Source: Exophiala sp. HKRS030
Lineage: Eukaryota; Ascomycota; Eurotiomycetes; Chaetothyriales; Herpotrichiellaceae
Direction of reading: 5' to 3'
Assembly (NCBI GenBank): GCA_023897205.1
Contig: JAHWDD010000007.1
Coordinates: forward strand, 1,488,001-1,552,000
DNA: 64,000 nucleotides
The notes beneath the pieces are model-generated. The model did no database searches. It had not been told where the DNA came from and worked only from the letters and a program-made list of their open reading frames with translations. Shown here in pieces: positions 55,194 to 64,000 of the stretch. Position numbers and translations under genes: made by a program. How positions within the stretch are numbered: the first letter of the stretch is position 1; each line of letters opens with the position of its first letter.

Positions 55194-57726
55194 GTTGATG
55201 TCTTGAGGAGAAAGTCGGAAGACTGAGGGAAAACGAGGTATATGGTGTCAAGAAGGGTGTACCCTGAGGGTTGTCTGTATCTTCGTATGGTGGTTGAGGT
55301 TTTGTAGGATCAAACTGTTTCGGTCTTAGGGATAAGAGATCGGTAGAAGTAGGAGGGAGAGGCAAGGAGTATACAAGCAGGTCAAGGCTATAACAGCTGG
55401 CACATAAGTGATTCGACCACCTCCGGATAGATAAATGAAGCTTGGAGTTAAAGAAGAGTTTCTTCAATCAGAACCAGACAGGAAGGATGACAAGACAGAG
55501 GGATCGATAGTACGGTTAGTCGAAGCCTGGTACAAGTACAGTACGGAGGAGACTCAAAGGCAGTGGGGGCCGGGGTGTTTGGACATAAAACCAGCCCAAG
55601 ACGATAGCTGGAATTGCGCATCATTGACGGATTCGCCGTAGACATATTGTGCTAAGGATGAGAGAGTGTTGCACTCCGAGTTATGCGTAGATTGTGAGCG
55701 GGTGTAGTATCCACTTGTAGACATCATCTTTATCGCTGAATTCAGGTGTTGTAACGTGCGAGGGCTCCGTATGAGACGTACAGAGGACGTTGAGAGGCCA
55801 GAGCAGCTTGAAAGGATAAGCCTCGACCATCCGATAATTCCGCCGCAGGACCGCCCGATAGGTTCCTTGACGTTCCCAAGTGGCCAGAGGCCCGGGCGGC
55901 GGACCTTAAGGGCTCCTGATGGCTCCTGAGACAGGCCCCATTGGTGCAGACGCCCGCCTCCCGGTGGGCTGGCAATCCTACCTCACTAAACCCGTTGCTG
56001 CTTCTTCTTCCTCCCTGTTTTCTCCAGATTTGCCGTCGTTGCAATGCAACCCGCTTGGAGGCATGGGAACGCCCCGTGGTTGGGATCAAAAGCAATCTCC
56101 GATGTTCAGGTGATATTGCAGGGAGAGCAGGCCACGGTTTGTTTATGCAAGTACAGTATGCGAATGGGTCGCCAGCTTCGCAATAAACAACGATCTGCAT
56201 CTCGTGTCACCAGCACAGAAGGGCCGGTGTCACCTTCTAGAAAAACCTTCTTTCCAGGGGGATCACAGCCTATTCTGTACTCGCCGAGGTCTGGTTGGGT
56301 GGCGAGACTGTGGTGTGCTTGTGCCTTGCATTGGGCGCCTCGCTGGGCCCAAACCTGGTGTTGGCGATTTTATCTGGGCATCGCTTGATTTCTGTGCCGT
56401 GCCGCGTCAGACTTGGCTCGAGGTTGTGAATCTCACACACGCCATTCAAGGACCTTGTTGTACTTTCTGGACTCGTCCGAGTACTGGTAAGGATTCGTGT
56501 CTTCTTGAGATAGAAATGCTCTAGGTCTAACACTAGAGTCCGGGACGAACAACCATTCAAGACATCTATCGGCAGGTAACGAGATCGAACACGAGGTGTT
56601 CGTTGGTCGATTAGCGAGTGATTCCTATTGTAGAATTGTTTGCCGCAGTGACATGTGCCTGTGGACTGCTGATAAGAAACCTCTCCGGTGGCAACAAGGG
56701 GCACAAGGAGGCACAGAACTCGTACTCGTAGGCTCTTGTCACCATACAGTACTTCGTACGAATACGGAGTACCCATCATCATAACGGGAAAAAGTCGGAG
56801 CGCAGGGGAAGCGTCTTCCACGTGACAAGAGATCACATGGGTATCACGTGCAATCTCTCTATCTCAGCCTACAATATTCGACATGTCGTCATCTTACTCT
56901 GTGTTTCTATCGTACCGAAATGTGTGTCAGCCTCGAATTTACGGGGAGTATGACAACCCTTTTCCTATTGTCGTGCCTTGAAATTGATCAAAACTAATGT
57001 GGCACGTCCTTCAATACTCGTGCTCGAATGGAGTACAAAGTACATCAGCCAAAGTGGGCAAATGATGTGCAGCAGTGCGACACACTGGCGAATCCTCATC
57101 CACCAAGTCAAGTCCCTGTCGCTCAAATTGTCCGTTTTGGCTGAGCCATGACTTCATAACAGGTTTTCCTCCTCCACCAGACAGCTGAACTTCCCACATC
57201 TCGACTGGTTCAACCAACAAGTCGTTCTCCTCTAATGATCCCTGGCCATCACTGTTTTGGCTGGCCCATCACTGATCGCGAATCTTGGATATTCGCTACC
57301 CCACAAACTCGCTCAGTGGCTGTCCACAGGCCTTGTTTGTTCGGTGGCTTGAAGATGATGCCCTTGACGTATCGAGCTGGTGACATACACAGTACTCGTA
57401 CAACCAAGATCACAGGTTTTTGACCACCAGGAATGATGACGCAACCCCAAACAAGACATTACGAAGTTGAGCTTCACCGCGTTTTTCTTCCCTTGCGGTC
57501 TTTATTGATGCTTTGAGCCCTTCCTCAGCTTGTAGAAACTTTGCCTGTACTGCTGGTTGCTACTAATTGACAGAGAGCAGCAAAGATATGGACAAGGTGA
57601 AATCCGTGCTGTGAGTGCTGACTTGAATCCACTGTGCGTCATCATAGCCTGACCAGGAGGTGCGACGACAGCCATTCCAACAAAGAAGATCCAGAACCAT
57701 CTACAAGTGCAGGTCCTAGTGGTCGA
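55194..57726. other. 2.5-kb gene-poor region
   Basis: Divergent space between the SR-repeat gene (-) and the glycine-rich repeat gene (+). Frames of up to 188 codons (minus, 56270-56836) show no known domain. One TACGGAGTA at 56763. An upstream exon of the glycine-rich gene could lie near 57590-57720, but I could not establish one. Confidence 0.45.
56763..56771 (+). repeat. TACGGAGTA nonamer (site 8)
   Basis: Exact copy about 955 bp upstream of the proposed start of the glycine-rich repeat gene, embedded in a GTACTTCGTACG-rich stretch. Confidence 0.7.
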
Positions 57727-60700
57727 ATGACTGGACAGGGATCCCATTTTCCACAGGCAGAAGACACGATCTCTTCAGGTGGTGGTCCAGGTGAGTGCCT
57801 CATACTATTCTCATACCTTTGCTGTCCTTACAGAATCTCTAACTCGTCTTCAGGCTTGGACACACGTCAACCAGCCCGACAAAACCCTGACGACGGACTC
57901 GGCACTGCTGCCATTGGCACGACATCTACTTATAGCTCACACTACCTAGCCAAAGGAGATCCGGTTGGCAACGTCGCTGATCCCCAGTCGGCAGATCCTA
58001 CGACTTACAAAATGCCTGAACATATGTATGGCTCCTCCGGCACCGGGGTGCCCGAGGGTGCAGCAGGCACCGCAGCATCCCTGGCCTTCAACAAGGACAG
58101 ACAACAAAGTAGTATGTACACGGCTGACATGGATTCTGTTTGACAGAATATTGACGAGAGTCTAGCTTCGCAGATTCCGGGCGCTTTCCCTAAAGACGAA
58201 TCTTCTCCCCACGATTCAACTCGAGCAGCTTCAGCAGCTACGTCGGGCTTCACTGGGTCTGGTACTACACGAGATCCTTACGGGTCAAGGGGCCTCGAAG
58301 CTGCCTCTGGAGGAGCGGCAGGCACGGGTGGTTCCAGTAGCTTGGGTCAAGGGGTCTCTGCTGCCGCGGCCGGTGTGGCCACTGAAAATGCACTTTCTCG
58401 CGGTGGCACAACTCACGATGCGACCACAATTGCACCCTCGGGTCTAACATCAACCACGTCACCAGCCGATCGCTCTGCTGGATTTGGTGCAGCCGAGAAG
58501 ACGAAGGTTCCCGATGAGACGGCGACCGGATCAAACCAGGGTGGGACATTTGGAAAGATCCTTGGAGCCATGGGCCTGGGAGCAGCAGCTGGTGGTGCGA
58601 CCGCAGCTGCGACCAGAGGAAGAGAAAATGAGAAGCCTGATGCAGTGTCGGGCACTCCAGACCAACCTACAACTACAACGGGCGTGAGTTCATACACTGC
58701 TCCTACCGAATCTACACCCAGTACAGCAGCAACACAGCCGCCGACCCATTATCGTAAGGAGAGTATTCCGACAAGCGCCTATCCTGCTGGCCAGGATTCT
58801 CCTGCTCCCATTAATCCTCCAGTAGGTGGCACGGCAGCCGCTGTCAATGAGCGAGAGCACAAGGACCATACCGGCCGCAACGCAGGCCTTGCTGCGGCCG
58901 GTGTTGGTGCAGGAGCTTTGGGAGCTCATGAACTCGGGAAGCACAGATCAGAACCAGGAGAAATCAATGAGTACAGCATTGGCTCCAGTGCCCAGAACAC
59001 GACTCCAGCTGCACCGTATGCTCCTGCAACAAGTACTGGTACTGAAAGAGGCATGGCTCAGGGTCAGACAACGGCAACACCCTACAACGACTCAACTCCG
59101 GAGAGTGACTCGAAGGGGTATGGTAAGACTGCTGCTGCCGCTGGTCTTGGTGCTGGCGCAGCTGGCGCTGGTGCCTATGCTCTGGGACACGAAAGGAATA
59201 AGCCAGAGACCGGAGACCTTCGAGCAGAGAAGCCCTACACATCTTCTGAATCTGCTACTCAGCCTCCGGCTACCACTTCCCAACTGCCTGTCCGCGAAAA
59301 GCAAGCTGGCCCAGCAACAACCTCGACTTCTGGAGAATATCCCACGGAACATACTCCAGCAGCAGATGATCGTCGCACTGGACGCAACGCAGCTCTAGCA
59401 GGTGCTGCTGGTGCCGGCGCTGGTGCTTACGGGGCCCACGAATACAACAAGCATCGCGCTGCAGAAGATCCATCAGTAGGCCGCCAAGGACCAACTACCA
59501 GTACCAAGGATACAAAAATAGCTCCTGTCGCCGCTTCCTCGCAGCCTGCAGTTGAGAGATCTACCAGAAATGATCCAACTGCAGCGCCGGAGCAAGACAA
59601 GAGTCATGCCGGTCGTGATGCTGCTTTGGCAGGTGCTGCGGGCACTGGTGCCGGTGCTTATGGTGCTCACGAGTACAACAAACATCATGCGGAACAAGAC
59701 CCGTCAGCAGCCCGGCAAGTACCTACTACTAGTACCAAGGACACCAGCGCGGCACGCAACGACACAAAGGCAACCCCTATTGCAGCCTCTTCGGGACCGA
59801 CTTCGGACAAGGCCGCCAGAACTGATCCAGCTGCCCCAGAGCAGGGGGAGAGTCACACCGGCCGTGATGCCGCTCTAGCTGGAGCCGCCGGCGCCGGTGC
59901 TGGGGCTTACGGTGCCCATGAATACAGCAAACACGAGGTTGGACAGGACGCTGCCAATGCCGAGGCTCGACGACAAAAGGATCTCGCTGAGCAGGAGGCA
60001 GCTCGCCAAAAACAATTCGAAAAGGATCAAAAGGCAGCAGAGAAGCAGGCTCACAAGGAGGAGAAGCAACACCAGAAGGAATTAGCAAAGGAGCACAAGG
60101 CACAAGAAAAGGCCGCGGCCAAGGAGGAAAAGGAGCATCAAAAGGGGCTTGAGAAGGAAGAAAAGAAACACGATAAAGAGCTTGCCGCTGGCGAGGCCGA
60201 ACATGAGAGGCATCCCAAGAAGGAGGAACAGCCTGGGGCTGGCGTTGAGGCTGAAGAGGCTGAAAGGCACAGGCGTCGTGAGAAAGAAGCCGCGGCCGCC
60301 GCTGCAGTCGGTGGAACCGGTGCTGCCGCCGCATACGGTGCCCATGAGCACGACCAGAAGTCAGATGCACAAAAGCAACACGAACAAGAATCTCTGGACA
60401 CTGCTTATGGCATCGGAAAGCAGTCGGCCGGTAGTCAGGGAGGACGCCCTGCTGTCGTCGCCGACGATGGTGGTCATAACGTTTTGCACAAGGACCCTCC
60501 TCACGAGGAGAAGAAGCCCAACATCTTCAAACGCATCTTCAAACGACGCAAGAACAAGGACACTGGTGAAGAAGAGGAATACAGCACCGATGACGATGAA
60601 GATCACGGTCACGGTCATGACGGTCGCCACGCCGCTGAAGCAGGAGTTCTGGGTGCCGGTGCCGGTGCTGGAGTCGCAGGTGCAGAAACCTCTCGCCACG

Positions 60701-60933
60701 AGCCTGGTTCAACCACTTCTCGCATCAGTACAGAGCAACACCATGGAAGTTCTTACGAGGAACAGAGTGGTGGTCTCCAGAAGCCATCTTACAATCCCTT
60801 TTCCAAGCAAAGCCCGACATCGGCAAACTATGGACAACAACAACAACAGGAGCCTGTCGCCGCGGATCCCAGCCACAGCGGTCCAGGAGTAGGCAGGACA
60901 AACACGTCGACGACGACCGACCATGCTCGTTAA
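57727..60933 (+). CDS. Gly/Ala-rich repeat protein with glycine-zipper-like helices, 3 exons
   Basis: Exons 57727-57790, 57854-58111 and 58166-60933 sum to 1029 residues. The second intron is read as 54 nt ending at CTAG (58165), since the earlier CAG would give an intron too short and a stop. The start is the first ATG; an upstream exon is possible. Seven segments of the type GRNAALAGAAGAGAGAYGAHEYNKH recur, each a Gly/Ala helix with small residues every third or fourth position, flanked by a basic GR and by HE-x-x-KH. Between them lie Thr/Pro/Ser-rich linkers, then a Lys/Glu/Gln coiled-coil-like stretch (about 59960-60240), then HKDPPHEEKKPNIFKRIFKRRKNK and an acidic/His patch. No signal peptide is seen. 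The helices could insert in or bind membranes, as glycine zippers do. Function unknown; similar repeats occur in other filamentous fungi. Confidence 0.75.
59380..59940 (+). repeat. Three long coding repeats in the Gly/Ala-rich protein
   Basis: Blocks starting at about 59380, 59611 and 59860 encode nearly the same GRxAALAGAAGxGAGAYGAHEYxKH unit followed by a Thr/Ser-rich linker with STKDT-like words. The period is 77 then 83 codons. Weaker copies lie at about 58876, 59125, 60286 and 60634. Confidence 0.85.
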
Positions 60934-61481
60934 GAGAGGGTCTCTTATGGATCAACAAAATTGGTCCGGCGAATACGAACGACCCCTGAGCAAGAGTGAT
61001 TACGATGATACCTTCCCAGTGTTCACAAACGAGTTTTCTTTTTGTTCTTGTGGGCTTCTGGCCTTTGCCTGTAAACAAGTATACGAGACTGAGAATTTGG
61101 ATTTCGGTAGTAATGTTTGCCTAGTTTTGCCAAATGGAACCCCAAAGAGTGGCTCAATTGTACCAATGGTTCTGTTCATACGGTGACTTCGGAAAGGCTT
61201 CATTGATGATTCGTGCCGTCGAGGAATACTTTGGTACGTTTTAATGACCGCACGACAAGTGGTTTGCCGCCGCGATTTGGAATATAATTGATAATACCTT
61301 GGACTCCTCAAAAGTCCGGTCGACGCGCGCGACACTGTTTGCACCCTCCCGATCACTCCCTACTCGAATACATTTTAAATGTTCGACCGTCGTTGCATTC
61401 GTTTCTTTCACATGCGTCTTCTACCTGCTACTAGAAGACTCGACTTGCGGGGTTAGGAAAAAAGACGATCGTACCAGTGTC

Positions 61482-61490
61482 TACGGAGTA
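61482..61490 (+). repeat. TACGGAGTA nonamer (site 9)
   Basis: Exact copy about 550 bp beyond the stop codon of the Gly/Ala-rich repeat gene. Confidence 0.7.
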
Positions 61491-61596
61491 CGTGTGAATC
61501 AATTACACTTGGGCAGGTGAAATAGACAAGTCAAAGGTTGGCAAGTTCAGATGTGGCCAATGCAACACATTTTGTTTTATTTCTTCCTTCTTCTGG

Positions 61597-61620
61597 TCTC
61601 TCTCTCTCTCTCTCCCTCTC
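61597..61620. repeat. CT dinucleotide microsatellite
   Basis: About nine CT units followed by CCCTCTC. Confidence 0.9.
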
Positions 61621-62279
61621 GTCGGCAAGGAATTTCTCTTTATAAGTAGCGGCAGTAGCAGATAGTATCATGTTACCAAGTTATAAATACCTCGCGAACG
61701 CCAATGCTACTTTTTTCCGAATAATGTTACAAAAACCCAGCCCACCCCCGACCTTGCATTTCATGCTTTCGTGCCCTTTTTTTTGGTTTCCTTGGATGGC
61801 TGTGCGCAAACTTGTCTCGATGTAGTGACTGACCTCCGCCCCTGGTCCATGGGCGGTCAATGCAATCCCGGGGGAATCCTTTGCGATGCAGGCAACAACA
61901 GACAAAATTACACGATACGGGCTTTTTTCTCCGTCCTCAGGCGTCGCGAGACCCACAACTCGTTGTTCCTCTCGTGTGTCGCACTCTGCAAAACCAAGAC
62001 CTTGCAAGATCAGGATCGAGAATCGAGAATCTAGAATCACCAAAGACTCGACTCTTGCACTGCTGGAGGGTCGCAAGCCAACATTAAACTCTCTCTGCCT
62101 CTCCATCGTCCCATCCCTCGCGGTTTCGATAATATCGGCCATCGAAAAGGAAACAACCGATATTCGATTAGATCCTCAACATTGACCTGGCACTTGGCAA
62201 GTCGGACTCAAATCTCAGAACCGGAATCCGTCGACACACGATTAAAAGGGTCCAAAGCCTTTTTATCCTGAGCTCGCTC

Positions 62280-64000
62280 CTAGCGACTCCGTTTGGTATA
62301 CAACCTAGCCGCGATGTTCATACTCCAAAGTTCCTGGAACAACAACTTGGCGGCGTAGGGCAGATAAATCTGGCTGATTTTGTTCTTATTATTGCAATTC
62401 TTGCACTCGAAGGTGTTCTTTTTCAATTTCGCAATCACCGTCATCAATCCGCAAATGTCGCACACGTGAACCCTGAACGGGTCTGAGACGTCGAAGAGAC
62501 GTTCCTTCAGGAAGGAGCTGGCGCCATGGGCAATCATGCAATCGCGCTCCATTTCTCCGAAACGCAAACCACCATCCCTTGCTCGACCTTCGACGGGTTG
62601 TCTGGTCAGGATCTGGGTTGGACCACGGGCGCGCGAGTGGATCTTGTCGTCGACCATGTGTCGGAGGCGTTGGTAGTACGTGGGGCCCAAAAACACTTGC
62701 GCAACGAGCTTCTTGCCCGTGTGCCCGTTGTACATGACTTCAAACCCACGAGATTGGTAGCCCATCTTCCTCAAGATATCCGAGATCTGAGTGACTGTGA
62801 CTTTGGTGAACGGAGTAGCGTCACCTTCTTCTCCACGCAAAGTAGCGACTTTGGACAGCTGACACTCAATCAAATGGGCAATGGTCATTCGAGAAGGAAT
62901 GGCGTGTGGGTTGATGATCAAGTCTGGCACGATACCTTCTCGGGTAAAAGGCATGTCCTCGTGGCGATAGGTGATACCGATAGTACCTTTTTGACCATGA
63001 CGGGATGCGAACTTGTCACCGATCTGGGGAACCTTGGTAGTTCGAACACGGACCTTGGCAAACCGATGGCCGTCATTGGTCGTGGTCAGCATGACCTGAT
63101 CGACAATACCTGACTCGGTGGACCGTAGGGGTGTCGACACGTCGCGCTTGACGTGCTGTTTCTGTCGTTGACCCAATTCTTCTGCATCCGGAGCCATGGG
63201 GGCTGTTTTACCCATGATGATGTCCTCGCCACTAACACGAACACCCGGAGCCACGATACCATCTTCATCGATCTTGTCGTATGTGCCATGCTTCAATCTC
63301 AAAGTGTCGGCTCTCGTAGGCTTCTCAAATGACTCAATGACAGCATGCCCGACGCTCTTTTCTTGGTCCTGGTACGCACGATAGAATAGTGACCGGAACA
63401 GACCACGATCGATTGAACTCTGGTTCATTATAACAGAATCTTCTTGATTGTAGCCGGAGTAACAGGCGATGGCGACAATGGCATTCTGCCCAGCCGGGAG
63501 TTCTCGGAACTTCAGATAATCCATTGCCATTGTTCTTGCAAGAGGCTTCTGAGGATAGTAGAGAATGTTGGCCATTGTTTCCATACGTTGGTCGAAGTTT
63601 GTGAGGAAAACGCCCATAGCTTGTTTACCCATGGCGGATTGATAGGTGTTACGAGGCGATTGGTTGTGGTCGGGGAAAGGAATGATACTGGCGCAGACGC
63701 CCAAAATCATACTGGGGTGAATTTCGCAATGGGTGAAAGAGTGCGAGTTTGGCGTAAGCAATGGTTCGTTTCTGCCCAGCGGATCGTCAAAGTTTTCAAT
63801 CTCCATTCCTAGCCATCTTGCCTTCGAATCGGCCAGGACTTCAGGCGTCATGACAATCATGGCTGTCTCTTCCTCCTCCGCGTCCAAGTACTCGACGACA
63901 CCAGCTTTGAGCAGGTCATCCCAGCCGTATGCGCTAAACTCATCGTTAAATTGGTACCCGCCTTCTTTCAGATAATTGGTCTGGTCGAGCTTGTTGATAT
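62280..64000 (-). CDS. RPB2: RNA polymerase II second-largest subunit RPB2, C-terminal part (runs off the window)
   Basis: The frame is open from the window edge to the stop at 62280, about 572 residues of a protein normally near 1200-1250. Diagnostic RPB2 stretches include [51 protein letters not shown] (active-centre fork and metal-proximal acidic pair), [43 protein letters not shown] and [19 protein letters not shown]. The C-terminal zinc site is present as CDICG and CKNC. It ends in [16 protein letters not shown]2 forms, with RPB1, the catalytic centre of nuclear mRNA synthesis. No intron is seen in this part. The N-terminal half lies beyond the right edge. Confidence 0.97.
   Translation of the reverse strand, partial: INKLDQTNYLKEGGYQFNDEFSAYGWDDLLKAGVVEYLDAEEEETAMIVMTPEVLADSKARWLGMEIENFDDPLGRNEPLLTPNSHSFTHCEIHPSMILGVCASIIPFPDHNQSPRNTYQSAMGKQAMGVFLTNFDQRMETMANILYYPQKPLARTMAMDYLKFRELPAGQNAIVAIACYSGYNQEDSVIMNQSSIDRGLFRSLFYRAYQDQEKSVGHAVIESFEKPTRADTLRLKHGTYDKIDEDGIVAPGVRVSGEDIIMGKTAPMAPDAEELGQRQKQHVKRDVSTPLRSTESGIVDQVMLTTTNDGHRFAKVRVRTTKVPQIGDKFASRHGQKGTIGITYRHEDMPFTREGIVPDLIINPHAIPSRMTIAHLIECQLSKVATLRGEEGDATPFTKVTVTQISDILRKMGYQSRGFEVMYNGHTGKKLVAQVFLGPTYYQRLRHMVDDKIHSRARGPTQILTRQPVEGRARDGGLRFGEMERDCMIAHGASSFLKERLFDVSDPFRVHVCDICGLMTVIAKLKKNTFECKNCNNKNKISQIYLPYAAKLLFQELWSMNIAARLYTKRSR

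Larger units (their letters stand above)
60934..62279. other. Convergent 3' region, no gene seen
   Basis: It lies between the Gly/Ala-rich protein (+) and RPB2 (-). It contains a TACGGAGTA at 61482 and a CT microsatellite near 61600. Frames of up to 153 codons (minus, 61681-62142) are not recognised. Confidence 0.5.

Noticed and set aside
56270..56836. 188-codon minus-strand frame
   Set aside because: No domain or coding-like composition; it starts at a non-ATG codon and overlaps a TACGGAGTA site.
57634..57726. Extension of the Gly/Ala-rich protein upstream to a GTG at 57634
   Set aside because: No ATG upstream in frame and no convincing acceptor; the ATG at 57727 was preferred, although an unseen upstream exon remains possible.
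58112..58148. 37-nt intron ending at GACAG in the Gly/Ala-rich gene
   Set aside because: Too short for a fungal intron, and the junction would create an in-frame stop; the 54-nt alternative ending at 58165 keeps frame.
1..64000. CRISPR arrays, operons, ribosome-binding sites, telomeric TTAGGG arrays, transposase or reverse-transcriptase genes, PKS/NRPS cluster
   Set aside because: Looked for and not seen; the intron-rich gene structure is eukaryotic, and no long terminal repeats or domains of these kinds were recognised.

Overview
The window is nuclear DNA from a filamentous ascomycete (Pezizomycotina). The evidence is: many genes broken by short introns of about 45-75 nt with GTAAGT/GTATGT-type donors; fungal-only families (Zn(2)Cys(6) and fungal_trans_2 regulators, a DUF2420 protein, an Nup2-type nucleoporin with FG repeats and a Ran-binding domain, a CYT-4/Dss1-type mitochondrial RNase); a eukaryotic RPB2; and long intergenic stretches. 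The order within Pezizomycotina cannot be settled by eye; the partial RPB2 at the right edge is the best marker for that. Gene models below were joined by reading splice sites, and in each complete model the exon lengths sum to an intact reading frame.

Layout, left to right. 0.7-1.7 kb: uncharacterised protein with an acidic tail (-). 2.2-2.36 kb: a run of hairpins with a perfect Pol III B box, possibly a decayed tRNA. 3.1-6.1 kb: a short-chain dehydrogenase (-) and a regulator-like protein without a zinc cluster (-). 7.7-12.1 kb: an AAT-family amino acid permease (+) converging on a Zn(2)Cys(6) regulator (-), with 62 bp between the stops. 12.9-13.9 kb: uncharacterised protein (-). 14.7-16.8 kb: nitrilase-family omega-amidase (+) and ribosomal protein eL31 (+). 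17.8-22.4 kb: Nup2-type nucleoporin (-), with a first exon that a single-frame search misses. 25.1-26.2 kb: secreted short tyrosinase (+) isolated between two gene-poor stretches. 27.4-31.7 kb: divergent F-box protein (-) and RMD1/DUF155 protein (+). 33.1-35.4 kb: concentrative nucleoside transporter (+). 36.5-38.7 kb: acidic DUF2420 protein (-). 39.4-44.8 kb: amidase (-) and a second Zn(2)Cys(6) regulator (-). 48.0-52.9 kb: divergent CYT-4-like mitochondrial exoribonuclease (-) and the ribosome-maturation factor SDO1 (+). 54.3-55.2 kb: small protein with ten SRxx tetrads (-). 57.7-60.9 kb: large glycine/alanine-rich repeat protein (+). 62.3 kb to the edge: RPB2 C-terminal part (-).

The mix is mostly housekeeping (translation, ribosome assembly, nuclear pore, Pol II, mitochondrial RNA decay) with small nutrient-use modules: permease plus regulator, amidase plus regulator, dehydrogenase plus regulator-like protein, nucleoside transporter. 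I see no PKS/NRPS-type cluster, no transposase or reverse transcriptase, and no CRISPR. The most striking unlisted signal is the nonamer TACGGAGTA (or its complement), which occurs nine times exactly, always between genes, where about 0.5 would be expected by chance. The most interesting protein is the glycine-zipper-like repeat protein at 57.7-60.9 kb.
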